Below, in pieces: positions 8,807 through 17,700 of a DNA stretch of 35,766 nucleotides (positions within the stretch are counted from its first letter, which is position 1; every line of letters begins with the position of its first letter). Position numbers and translations under genes: made by a program. The notes under the pieces are model-generated. The model was not told the DNA's origin. It did not search any database and worked only from the letters and a program-made list of their open reading frames with translations. Source of the DNA: Bog-473 sp964457065 (GTDB taxonomy: Bacteria > Actinomycetota > Acidimicrobiia > Acidimicrobiales > RAAP-2); the NCBI GenBank assembly GCA_964457065.1, contig CAYWDQ010000017.1, forward strand, positions 1-35,766, given 5' to 3'.

Positions 8807-8812
8807 AGCTTA
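8807..8812 (-). promoter_or_regulatory. -10-like hexamer TAAGCT of the sufC-sufS-sufU operon
   Basis: On the minus strand TAAGCT lies 7 nt before ATG 8799, again a leaderless arrangement. Its upstream side touches the IscR-like motif at 8811-8823, so a bound repressor would block the polymerase. Confidence 0.4.
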
Positions 8813-8823
8813 CCGTTTTAGTC
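8811..8823 (-). promoter_or_regulatory. IscR/Rrf2-like operator GACTAAAACGGTA on the suf promoter
   Basis: The minus-strand 13-mer GACTAAAACGGTA agrees at 11 of 13 positions with the core of the type 1 IscR site, recalled as GACTAWWWYASTC. It sits immediately upstream of the -10 of the sufC-sufS-sufU operon. Rrf2-family regulators control Fe-S genes in many bacteria, and an Rrf2 gene is present at 13023-13475, though that protein has no cysteine. One site only; a chance match is possible. Confidence 0.4.
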
Positions 8824-8836
8824 AGGTTTCCGGGAC

Positions 8837-8878
8837 GGGCCGCCGCAGCTGCCTCGCCGGGCCCTTCTCCGGCGGCCC
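8837..8878 (-). terminator. Strong hairpin directly after the MBL gene
   Basis: Perfect 9-bp inverted repeat GGGCCGCCG (8837-8845) and CGGCGGCCC (8870-8878), starting at the base after the MBL stop and ending about 40 nt before the suf start. The inner loop can form an alternative stem (CGCCGG with CCGGCG). There is no U-tract. It probably insulates the MBL gene from the suf operon downstream on the same strand. Confidence 0.4.
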
Positions 8879-9496
8879 TCACCAGCCCCGGTCCACCCAT
8901 TCTTGGAGGTGGGGCGACTCGTCCCCGACCGTGGTGGAGGTGCCGTGGCCGGGCAGGACGAGGGTGCCCGGATCGAAGCGGGCGAAGATGCGCCGGTCGA
9001 TCGACTGAATGATGGTGTCGAAGTCGGCGTTCTCGAACGAGGTGTTGCCGGGCCCGCCCGGGAAGAGGGTGTCGCCCGTGAACAGCAGGTTCGTGCCCTC
9101 GACGGCGAAGCAGATGGAGCCGGGGGTGTGGCCCGGCGTGGCGAGGGTCTTGATGCGCAGGTCGCCGACGCTTAGGAGCTCGTCGTCGTCCAAGATGAGG
9201 TCGTAGCTGGGCAACATGCCTGCGTCGGCGCTGGTCACGGCCACGGAGATGCCGGCCTCGCGCACGGCGGGCACCGCCTGGATGTGGTCCCAGTGCCCGT
9301 GTGTCTCGACCACCTGGGTCACGCCGAGGGTCCGGCAGATGTCGAGGAGGGCCTCGTGCTCGTTGGCGGCGTCGATGAGCATGGCGTCGCCGGTGCGGCG
9401 GCAACGGAGGATGTAGACGTTGTTGTCCATCGGGCCCACCACGATCTGGTGGACCTCGGCCGCCGCGTCGCTCCAGACTTTCTCCAACTGTCCCAT
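8879..9496 (-). CDS. MBL-fold metallo-hydrolase, glyoxalase II-like
   Basis: A 205-aa metallo-beta-lactamase fold protein. The metal-binding motif HGHWDH is at 66-71 (His66, His68, Asp70, His71), followed by ATPGHTPGSICF, the bridging Asp in LFTGDTLFPGG and the last His in LVLPGHG. This is the set of hydroxyacylglutathione-hydrolase-like thioesterases. Since actinobacteria use mycothiol rather than glutathione, the true substrate is uncertain. I chose ATG 9496 (GQLEKVWSDAAAEVHQIVVG) since upstream residues look non-coding and cross the divergent acyl-CoA dehydrogenase gene. It faces that gene across 124 bp. The protein is cytosolic with no signal peptide. Confidence 0.9.
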   Translation of the reverse strand: MGQLEKVWSDAAAEVHQIVVGPMDNNVYILRCRRTGDAMLIDAANEHEALLDICRTLGVTQVVETHGHWDHIQAVPAVREAGISVAVTSADAGMLPSYDLILDDDELLSVGDLRIKTLATPGHTPGSICFAVEGTNLLFTGDTLFPGGPGNTSFENADFDTIIQSIDRRIFARFDPGTLVLPGHGTSTTVGDESPHLQEWVDRGW

Positions 9497-9563
9497 GGCC
9501 CCAGCGTGGCACAGACGGGTCGTCGGTTCGGCACGGATCTGGTCGCCGAGGCCCGCGGTCTGG

Positions 9564-9569
9564 TAGACA
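9564..9569 (+). promoter_or_regulatory. -10-like hexamer TAGACA upstream of the acyl-CoA dehydrogenase
   Basis: TAGACA lies 51 nt before ATG 9621, leaving a leader that carries a purine-rich ribosome site (AGAGGAG) near 9607-9614. This gene therefore looks leadered, unlike many neighbours. No clear -35. Confidence 0.3.
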
Positions 9570-9620
9570 CCGCATGTACCGCCGGCGGGGCTGCCGGGGG
9601 AGAGGCAGAGGAGCCTGGGC

Positions 9621-10736
9621 ATGAATTTCGCCTTCAGTGACGAGCAGGAGGAGCTTCGGACCGCGGTGCGGCGGTTCCTGGCCGAGAAGTCGCCCGAGAC
9701 CGAGGTGCGGCGCCTGATGGACACCACGGAGGGCTACGACCCGGCGGTGTGGAGCCAGATGGCCGACCAGCTGGGCCTGCAGTCGCTCACCATCCCCGAG
9801 GAGTTCGGCGGCTCGGGCTTCACGTACGTGGAGCTGCTCGTCGTGCTCGAGGAGATGGGCGCGGCACTGCTGTGCGCGCCGTTCTTCTCGTCGGTGGCGC
9901 TCGGGGCCAACGCGCTGCTCACCTCCGGCGACGACGAGGCGAAGAAGGCCTACCTGCCCGGGATCGCGTCGGGCGAGACGATCGCCACGCTCGCCATCAC
10001 CGAGGACAACGGGAAGTGGGACTTCAGCGGAGTGGAGCTCGCGGCCACCAAGAAGGGTGACGCCTGGGAGCTGAACGGCCACAAGATGTTCGTCATCGAC
10101 GGGCACGTCGCCAACCTGATCATCGTCGTCGCCCGCACCGCGGCGGGCGTGTCGCTCTTCGCGGTCGACGGTGACGCGGCGGGGCTGACCCGCACACCGC
10201 TGCCGACGATGGACCAGACGCGCAAGCAGGCCCGCCTGGAGTTCGCCTCGACACCGGCGACGCTCATCGGCGCCGACGGCGGCGCCGAGCCGGGCCTGTC
10301 CAAGACGCTCGACCTGGCCGCGGTGGCGCTGGCCGCCGAGCAGGTGGGCGGCGCCCAGCACGTCCTCGACGCGTCGGTCGAGTACGCCAAGACGCGCATC
10401 CAGTTCGGCCGGCCGATCGGCAGCTTCCAGGCGATCAAGCACAAGTGCGCCGACATGCTGCTCGAGGTGGAGTCCGCCAAGTCGGCCGCCTACTACGCCG
10501 CCTGGGCCGCCGCCGAGGACTCCGACGAGCTGCCGGTGGTGGCCAGCCTGGCCAAGTCGTACTGCTCGGAGGCCTACTTCCACGCTGCGGCGGAGAACAT
10601 CCAGATCCACGGCGGCATCGGCTTCACCTGGGAGCATCCCGCCCACCTCTACTTCAAGCGGGCCAAGTCGTCCGAGCTGCTCCTGGGCGATCCCTCCTAT
10701 CACCGCGAGCTGCTGGCACAGCGCATCGGGATCTGA
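9621..10736 (+). CDS. Acyl-CoA dehydrogenase family protein (FadE-like)
   Basis: A 371-aa flavoprotein of the acyl-CoA dehydrogenase family, which oxidises acyl-CoA thioesters with FAD and passes electrons to ETF. Family blocks are MNFAFSDEQEELRTAVRRFL, the LTIPEEFGGSGFTYVELLVV region, ATLAITEDNGKWD, FGRPIGSFQAIKHKCADMLL and IQIHGGIGFTWEHPAHLYFK. The usual C-terminal YEGT-type catalytic Glu segment is not seen; the end reads SSELLLGDPSYHRELLAQ, as in shorter actinobacterial FadE proteins that often act as heteromeric pairs. If so, a partner subunit is expected elsewhere. It has a good ribosome site, and its stop is one base before the next gene's ATG, so the two are co-transcribed. Confidence 0.92.
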   Translation: MNFAFSDEQEELRTAVRRFLAEKSPETEVRRLMDTTEGYDPAVWSQMADQLGLQSLTIPEEFGGSGFTYVELLVVLEEMGAALLCAPFFSSVALGANALLTSGDDEAKKAYLPGIASGETIATLAITEDNGKWDFSGVELAATKKGDAWELNGHKMFVIDGHVANLIIVVARTAAGVSLFAVDGDAAGLTRTPLPTMDQTRKQARLEFASTPATLIGADGGAEPGLSKTLDLAAVALAAEQVGGAQHVLDASVEYAKTRIQFGRPIGSFQAIKHKCADMLLEVESAKSAAYYAAWAAAEDSDELPVVASLAKSYCSEAYFHAAAENIQIHGGIGFTWEHPAHLYFKRAKSSELLLGDPSYHRELLAQRIGI

Positions 10737-10737
10737 G

Positions 10738-11487
10738 ATGCCGGGGCCATTCAGGCTCCGGCCCGGACCGGCGGGCGACCTCGCGTCCTATGTGAGCTCC
10801 ACCGGCCCGGGTGCACCGGTCCGGGGGCACGTGCTGCTGTGCCACGACCTGCCGCGGCCCAAGGGCTCGGCCGCCGACGTGGCGCTCACGTTCCCCGCCC
10901 TGGCCGACCGGCTCACGCGTGAGACGGGCTGGCGTGTCGTGACGGCCGCGCTGCGCGGCGCCGGCGAGTCGGCCGGCGACTTCTCCGCGCTGGGCTGGCT
11001 CGACGACCTGCGGTTCCTGGCCGAGAACGAGATCCCCGGGGATTCGCCCCGGCTCGTCATCGGCTTCGGGTTCGGCGGGATCCTCGCGCTCCACCTGGCC
11101 GCCGGGGACGACCGGGTGGCGGGCGTCGCCTGCCTGGGCACGCCGTCGGACCTCGGGCCCCTGGCCCGGGACCCTGGGGACCTCCTCGCCAGCTGCCGGC
11201 AGAACGGCCTGATCACCGCACCCGGCTTCCCGGCCTCGGTGGAGGCCTGGGCCAAGGAGCTCTCCGTCCTCCACCCCTCCGAAGACGCCGCCCTCCTCAG
11301 GGGCCGGCCCCTCCTGATGGTCCACGGGTCCGACGACCCCGACGTCCCGCTGGCCGACGCCCGCGCCCTGGCCGACGCGGCCACCGGGCCCTCCGAGCTC
11401 CACGAGGTCCTCGGCGCGGGCCACTGGCTCCGGGCCGATCCCAGGGTGATCGCCATCCTGGTGGGCTGGCTCGAGCGGCGCCACTAG
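10738..11487 (+). CDS. Alpha/beta-hydrolase fold protein lacking the nucleophile
   Basis: A 249-aa alpha/beta-hydrolase fold protein. The fold is supported by the strand and oxyanion region HVLLCHDLPRPKGS, the elbow VIGFGFGGILALHL (107-120), the acid HGSDDPD (Asp199/200) and His229 in LGAGHWLRADP. The nucleophile elbow normally reads G-x-S-x-G; here it is G109-F-G111-F-G113, so the serine is replaced by glycine. The protein is therefore probably not a classical hydrolase; it could bind a ligand, use another mechanism or be degenerate. ATG 10738 starts one base after the acyl-CoA dehydrogenase stop, so it is likely its operon partner and might handle acyl thioesters. Substrate unknown. Confidence 0.8.
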   Translation: MPGPFRLRPGPAGDLASYVSSTGPGAPVRGHVLLCHDLPRPKGSAADVALTFPALADRLTRETGWRVVTAALRGAGESAGDFSALGWLDDLRFLAENEIPGDSPRLVIGFGFGGILALHLAAGDDRVAGVACLGTPSDLGPLARDPGDLLASCRQNGLITAPGFPASVEAWAKELSVLHPSEDAALLRGRPLLMVHGSDDPDVPLADARALADAATGPSELHEVLGAGHWLRADPRVIAILVGWLERRH

Positions 11488-11732
11488 GCGGCGGCGGGCC
11501 CGCTCCCGCCCCGGGCCGAGACCGCGCTCAAGGCGGGCGCACCTCGTTCCGAGAACAGAGATCATGACCGACGGGGCAGCGACGCCCTTCACCGTGGTGG
11601 TCGAGTTCTCCGGGGCGGGGATGACCACGCTGGATCAGGGCTTGGCGACGTCGCACCCGTCGGGACCATGCGCCACGACGAGCGAGCAGGCTCCGGCCGG
11701 CCGCTCGTCCGGCGCGTCCGAGCCCGCCGCCG
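11488..11732. other. Convergent intergenic region, nothing recognised
   Basis: 245 bp between the 3' ends of the alpha/beta-fold gene and thiE. It holds GC-rich repeats such as GCGGCGGGCCCGC near its left end that could fold as a weak bidirectional terminator. A short open frame from ATG 11564 lacks a ribosome site and runs into thiE on the opposite strand; I do not call it. Confidence 0.5.
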
Positions 11733-12383
11733 TCAGCCCGCCGCTGGCTCGCTACTCAACGCTGAATCGATCGCATCGCGCAACGCCCGAGCCGCCCGCC
11801 GCGCGTCGGCGGCCCGGGTCAGATAGCGCACCACTACGAAGTGACGGACACCGGCGGCCGTCAGGGCAGGGATTCTCTCCGGCGTCACACCGCCCGTCAC
11901 GAAGACGGGAACGCTGGATCGTGCGCTGGCCAGACTGACGTAGCCCACGCCGGTGCCCGCCCGACCGGGCTTGGTCGGCGTGGCCTCGACCGGCCCGGCC
12001 GAGATGTAGCTCACGTCCTCGGCCGCGGCGGCGGCCAGGTCCGACTCGGAGTGGGTGGAGAGGCCGACGATCGCCCCGGGACCGAGGATCCGCCGCGCCA
12101 GGGCCACCGGCGCATCGTCCTGCCCGACGTGGACGCCGTCGGCGCCCACCTCGAGCGCCAGGTCGGGCCGGTCGTTGAGCACGAAGGGCACGCCGTGGGC
12201 CCGGCACACCTCGGCCGCCAGCCGCGCCCGGGCGATCAGCGGCCGGGCGTCGAGATCCTTGTCGCGCAGCTGGACCACGTCCACGCCGCCCTCCATGCAC
12301 GCCACGAGGAACTCGGGCAGGTCGGGGCGGTCCGGCGTGCAGAGGTACAGGCGGCGACCCGAGAGGTCCCCCGCAGCGGTCAC
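11733..12383 (-). CDS. thiE: Thiamine-phosphate synthase ThiE
   Basis: A 216-aa TIM-barrel enzyme that couples hydroxymethylpyrimidine pyrophosphate with the thiazole phosphate to make thiamine monophosphate. Diagnostic blocks are VQLRDKDLD (pyrophosphate and Mg site), FVLNDRPDLALEVGADGVHV followed by GQDD, LSTHS, AGPVEATPTKPGRAGTGV and VFVTGGV (phosphate binding). GTG 12383 is chosen because it overlaps the stop of the upstream HhH-GPD gene by GTGA and gives the expected N-terminus (GRRLYLCTP). No other thi gene is nearby, and no TPP riboswitch is seen in front of the two-gene operon. The C-terminus (ARRAARALRDAIDSALSSEP) is slightly longer than average. Confidence 0.94.
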   Translation of the reverse strand: MTAAGDLSGRRLYLCTPDRPDLPEFLVACMEGGVDVVQLRDKDLDARPLIARARLAAEVCRAHGVPFVLNDRPDLALEVGADGVHVGQDDAPVALARRILGPGAIVGLSTHSESDLAAAAAEDVSYISAGPVEATPTKPGRAGTGVGYVSLASARSSVPVFVTGGVTPERIPALTAAGVRHFVVVRYLTRAADARRAARALRDAIDSALSSEPAAG

Positions 12384-12961
12384 GTCCCGCCGCGTGCCCT
12401 GGCTTTCATCGCCTTCTTGGTGGCCCTGACCTTCTCCAGGCTCGTGGCGTCGGTGATGTCCGCCACCGAGAGGAACGTCCCGGCGCCGCCGTAGGGGGCC
12501 GTGGCCTCCCGCCATCCCTCGGGGCGCACGCCGAGCTGCTTGCCGAGCAGGGCGGCGAAGATCTTCGACTTCTGCTCCCCGAACCCGGGCAGGGACTGCA
12601 ACCGCTCCACCAGCTCCTCCCCGCTGCGGGTGCCCTTCCAGATCGCATCGGCCCTGCCGCCGTAGTCCTCGGCGACGGCGCGGCTCACCTGCTGCACCCG
12701 GCTGGCCATCGACCCGGGGAAGCGGTGCAGGGCGGGGCGCTCCTTGAAGACCTCGGCGAGGTCGTCGGGCTCCATGGCGGCGATGGAGGCCGCGTCGAGC
12801 GAGCCGCCCAGCCGCCGCGCCAGCTCGGCCGGCGAGGAGAAGGCCTTCTCCATCGTGACCTGCTGGTCCAGCACCATCCCGATGAGCAGCGCCAGTGGAT
12901 CGCGGCTGAGCACCCCGTCCGCCTCGTCGTCGCCGGTGATGTGCAGTGCAGCCCGTGCCAC
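12380..12961 (-). CDS. HhH-GPD-type base-excision repair family protein
   Basis: A 193-aa protein of an actinobacterial HhH-GPD family related to DNA glycosylases. Typical segments are DPLALLIGMVLDQQVTMEKA near the N-terminus, LHRFPGSMASRVQ, the helix-hairpin-helix LQSLPGFGEQKSKIFAALLG and GVRPEGWREAT. A role in removing damaged bases is predicted by family; the damage type is unknown. The [4Fe-4S] Cys cluster of Nth/MutY enzymes is absent. GTG 12961 is chosen; an upstream ATG at 13039 would run across the divergent Rrf2 gene and adds Cys/Arg-rich residues not typical of the family. It shares a 61-bp divergent promoter region with the Rrf2 gene and overlaps thiE by GTGA. Confidence 0.87.
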   Translation of the reverse strand: MARAALHITGDDEADGVLSRDPLALLIGMVLDQQVTMEKAFSSPAELARRLGGSLDAASIAAMEPDDLAEVFKERPALHRFPGSMASRVQQVSRAVAEDYGGRADAIWKGTRSGEELVERLQSLPGFGEQKSKIFAALLGKQLGVRPEGWREATAPYGGAGTFLSVADITDATSLEKVRATKKAMKARARGGT

Positions 12962-12976
12962 GGAAAGATCTTGCCA

Positions 12977-13001
12977 CGGCGCCGGACGTGCCCCGGCGCC
13001 G
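12977..13001. promoter_or_regulatory. Two copies of palindrome CGGCGCCG in a divergent promoter
   Basis: CGGCGCCG at 12977-12984 and again at 12994-13001, centres 17 bp apart, in the 61 bp between the HhH-GPD and Rrf2 genes. Each copy is its own reverse complement. Position and symmetry suggest an operator, possibly for Rrf2 autoregulation. In GC-rich DNA such palindromes also arise by chance. Confidence 0.3.
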
Positions 13002-13010
13002 CGACGCGGG

Positions 13011-13016
13011 CAGACT
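13011..13016 (+). promoter_or_regulatory. -10-like hexamer CAGACT of the Rrf2 gene
   Basis: CAGACT lies exactly 6 nt before ATG 13023, in line with the leaderless pattern of this window, although the first base departs from T. Confidence 0.3.
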
Positions 13017-13022
13017 CTCGCC

Positions 13023-13475
13023 ATGCACATCCCGGCCAAGGTCGACTACGGCATCCGCGCCCTGCTCGCGCTGGCCGCCGCCGGGACGCCCCAGACCGCC
13101 GAGTACCTGGCCGGCGAGCAGGGCCTGCCGCCCCGCTTCCTCGGCGCCATCCTGGCCGACCTCCGGCGGGCCGGCGTCGTGGCCAGCCAGCGCGGCGCCG
13201 AAGGCGGCTACCGGCTGGCCCGCGAGCCCGATGCCATCACCATCGCCGACGTCATCCGCGCCCTCGACGGCCCGCTGGCCGAGGTGCGGGGCTTCCGGCC
13301 CGAGGCCACCAGCTACGACGGCGCGGCCGAGAACCTCCAGCAGGTCTGGGTGGCGGTGCGGGCCAGCCTGCGCATGGTGCTCGAGAAGATCACCCTGACC
13401 GACGTGATCACGGGCAAACTGCCCGCACACGTGGAGGAGTTGGTCACCGACCCCGATGCCTGGGTCGCCCACTGA
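13023..13475 (+). CDS. Rrf2-family transcriptional regulator without cysteines
   Basis: A 150-aa winged-helix repressor of the Rrf2 family, which includes IscR, NsrR, RirA and CymR. The N-terminal domain is typical: KVDYGIRALLALAAAG, the recognition region QGLPPRFLGAILADLRRAGV and the wing SQRGAEGGYRLAREP, then TIADVIRALDGPLAEVRG. Many members bind an Fe-S cluster through three Cys around residues 90-110; this protein has no Cys at all, so it cannot use that ligand set and may sense something else or act as an apo-repressor. ATG 13023 follows a -10-like hexamer. It probably regulates its own divergent promoter; a link to the IscR-like site before the second suf operon is a hypothesis. Confidence 0.92.
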   Translation: MHIPAKVDYGIRALLALAAAGTPQTAEYLAGEQGLPPRFLGAILADLRRAGVVASQRGAEGGYRLAREPDAITIADVIRALDGPLAEVRGFRPEATSYDGAAENLQQVWVAVRASLRMVLEKITLTDVITGKLPAHVEELVTDPDAWVAH

Positions 13476-13965
13476 CGCCGCGGGTTCCGGCCCGGTCGCC
13501 GTCTCGGTGGAGGACTTCCTGTGGTTCGTCGACCTCGCGCTCTCCGCCATGGCCGGCATCGTCGAGGAGCTCGGCGACGACCTGGCCAACCGGCGGCCGT
13601 CCTTTCGCGGCGGCAATTCCGCCTACGTGATCCTCACCCACTGCCTCGGCGTCATGGAGTACTGGGGTGGAGCGACCGTGGCCGAGCGCCCGGTGCAGCG
13701 CGACCGCAGCGCCGAGTTCGCCGCGCGCGGCCCTGTGGCCGGGCTGTTGCGGCGCGCCGAGCACGCCCGCCGGCGGCTGCGCGAGGACATCGTCGGGCTG
13801 GACGCCGGCGCCGCCCCGGTGGGCGTGCGCCCCGACGCCGGGGACCCCGAGCCCTACACCCGGACCAAGGGCGCAGTGCTGGTCCACATCCTCGAGGAGC
13901 TGTTCCAGCATCTCGGCCACATGGAGATCACGCGGGACACGCTGGTGGCGGGCGGGCGGCAATGA
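13456..13965 (+). CDS. DinB/DUF664-like four-helix protein
   Basis: A 169-aa helical protein resembling the DinB / DUF664 superfamily, which includes metal-dependent thiol S-transferases such as those using mycothiol or bacillithiol. Likely metal-binding histidines are His62 in ILTHCLGVMEYW and His152/His155 in ELFQHLGHMEITRD, with His144 nearby. The helix SVEDFLWFVDLALSAMAGIV and the segment AYVILTHCLGVMEYW match the superfamily layout. Actinobacterial members often act with mycothiol, which would suit this host, but the substrate cannot be read from sequence. ATG 13456 overlaps the Rrf2 coding end by 20 nt and the 3' end overlaps the next gene by ATGA, so the three genes are coupled and may be controlled by the regulator. 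Confidence 0.75.
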   Translation: MPGSPTDAAGSGPVAVSVEDFLWFVDLALSAMAGIVEELGDDLANRRPSFRGGNSAYVILTHCLGVMEYWGGATVAERPVQRDRSAEFAARGPVAGLLRRAEHARRRLREDIVGLDAGAAPVGVRPDAGDPEPYTRTKGAVLVHILEELFQHLGHMEITRDTLVAGGRQ

Positions 13966-14288
13966 CGGCACCGGAGGAGGCGGTCCCGATCGCCTGCAGC
14001 CTGGACACCGGATCGCTGGCCGAGCGGGTGGAGGAGTGGCAGGCCCTCGTCGCGTCGTCGGTCGTCGACGTCGACGTCGATGCCGACGCCACCACGGTGC
14101 GCCTGGTCCTCGACGACTCGCCGGCCTCGCTCGTGGCCGCGGCGTCGCTCGGTCAGCGCGAGAAGCGGTGCTGCACCTTCTTCGACGTCGCCATCGAGCT
14201 CGGGCCCGACAGCCGGACCCTCTCGCTGCGCGTGCCGCCCGGTGCCGAGGACGCGCTGGCCGCCTTCGTGGCGCTCCTCAACCCCTGA
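13962..14288 (+). CDS. Small CC-motif protein of unknown function
   Basis: A 108-aa soluble protein with the segments PIACSLDTGSLAERVEEWQAL and REKRCCTFFDVAIELGPD. The same layout, an N-terminal C-x-L pair and a central EK-x-CC-x-FF block, occurs in a small actinobacterial family that I know only as hypothetical. The adjacent Cys pair could bind metal or be redox active. ATG 13962 overlaps the DinB-like stop (ATGA), so it is made with that protein, and a thiol or metal process controlled by the upstream Rrf2 regulator is a reasonable guess from context. It ends 6 bp before aceE on the other strand with no terminator between them. Confidence 0.75.
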   Translation: MTAPEEAVPIACSLDTGSLAERVEEWQALVASSVVDVDVDADATTVRLVLDDSPASLVAAASLGQREKRCCTFFDVAIELGPDSRTLSLRVPPGAEDALAAFVALLNP

Positions 14289-14294
14289 GTCGGC

Positions 14295-17000
<2,706 letters not shown>

Positions 17001-17006
17001 TTCCCC

Positions 17007-17012
17007 ACGGTA
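17007..17012 (-). promoter_or_regulatory. -10-like hexamer TACCGT of aceE
   Basis: On the minus strand TACCGT precedes ATG 17000 by 6 nt. It is identical to the hexamer before the LCP gene. Probably a leaderless transcript; no clear -35. Confidence 0.45.
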
Positions 17013-17053
17013 CCGGCAGGGAGGGGAGCACCACGACCACCGGTCGCGCCTGT

Positions 17054-17059
17054 TACACA
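17054..17059 (+). promoter_or_regulatory. -10-like hexamer TACACA of rnhA
   Basis: TACACA lies 6 nt before ATG 17066. With the aceE hexamer it forms a 65-bp divergent promoter region. Confidence 0.35.
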
Positions 17060-17065
17060 TTTGGC

Positions 17066-17530
17066 ATGCCCGACGGGGAGGTCCGCGTCATCGTGTACAC
17101 CGACGGCGCGTGCCGGGGGAACCCGGGCCCGGGTGGTTGGGCGTGGGCGGTGCCGGAGGGGCGCTACGCGAGCGGCGCCGAGGCCCACACCACCAACCAG
17201 CGCATGGAGATCACCGCGGCGCTCGAGGCGCTGCGCTCCCTCACTCCCGAGGCACCGGCCGCCATCGACGTGGTCAGCGACTCCACCTACGTCGTCAAGT
17301 GCTTCACGGACGGCTGGTGGCGGGGATGGCAGCGCCGCAACTGGAAGAACTCTCAGAACAAGCCGGTGGCGAACCGCGACCTGTGGGAGCCGCTCATTGA
17401 GCTCGCGCTCGCCACGGAGGTCCATGTCAGGTTCCGCTGGGTCAAGGGGCACTCCGGTGACCGCTGGAACGACCGGGTGGACGAGCTGGCGACCCAGGCG
17501 GCCGATTCGGGCACCGGCACGATCGGGTAG
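17066..17530 (+). CDS. rnhA: Ribonuclease HI
   Basis: A 154-aa RNase HI, which cuts the RNA strand of RNA-DNA hybrids using two metal ions. All acidic catalytic residues are present: Asp13 in YTDGACRGNPGPGGW, Glu48 in TTNQRMEITAALEAL, Asp72 in VVSDSTYVV and Asp139 in DRVDELA, plus His129 in WVKGHSGD. The basic Trp-rich handle (GWWRGWQRRNWKN) is present, as in E. coli RNase HI, and the length equals the usual single-domain form. ATG 17066 follows a -10-like hexamer by 6 nt. It is divergent from aceE and 170 bp upstream of lpd, which has its own promoter, so it is probably monocistronic. Confidence 0.97.
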   Translation: MPDGEVRVIVYTDGACRGNPGPGGWAWAVPEGRYASGAEAHTTNQRMEITAALEALRSLTPEAPAAIDVVSDSTYVVKCFTDGWWRGWQRRNWKNSQNKPVANRDLWEPLIELALATEVHVRFRWVKGHSGDRWNDRVDELATQAADSGTGTIG

Positions 17531-17548
17531 CCGGCGCCGCCGGCGGCC

Positions 17549-17575
17549 TTGGTGCGGCGGTGCGAACGGTATGCT
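17549..17575 (+). promoter_or_regulatory. Promoter of the lpd-E2-lipBA operon
   Basis: TTGGTG (17549-17554) and TATGCT (17570-17575) are separated by 15 bp. The start would fall near 17582, leaving a leader of about 120 nt before lpd. It is one of the few promoters here with a visible -35. Confidence 0.45.
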
Positions 17576-17587
17576 GCCGAGGCAGCA
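17572..17587. promoter_or_regulatory. Palindrome TGCTGCC-GA-GGCAGCA at the lpd promoter
   Basis: A perfect 7-bp inverted repeat around GA overlaps the -10 end and the predicted start. As DNA it is a candidate repressor operator; as RNA it would sit at the very 5' end of the leader. Inference from symmetry and position. Confidence 0.35.
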
Positions 17588-17700
17588 CGCGCGGACGCGC
17601 CGAGAGGGCGCGGAGAGTTCCGTCCTGTGCGATCGGGAAGTCTTCGGGGAGGCCGAGCGCGCCGGACGAACCTCGTGAGCACGAAGGAAGAGGACGGGCG

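Noticed and set aside
11564..11938. Possible small forward gene between the alpha/beta-fold gene and thiE
   Set aside because: No ribosome site, low-complexity translation, and it runs into thiE on the opposite strand.
12962..13022. TPP riboswitch ahead of the HhH-GPD/thiE operon
   Set aside because: 61 bp is too short and no CUGAGA/THI-box sequence is seen.
13456..14288. Toxin-antitoxin pair formed by the DinB-like and CC-motif proteins
   Set aside because: Neither protein resembles a known toxin or antitoxin, and the coupling alone is common in this genome.
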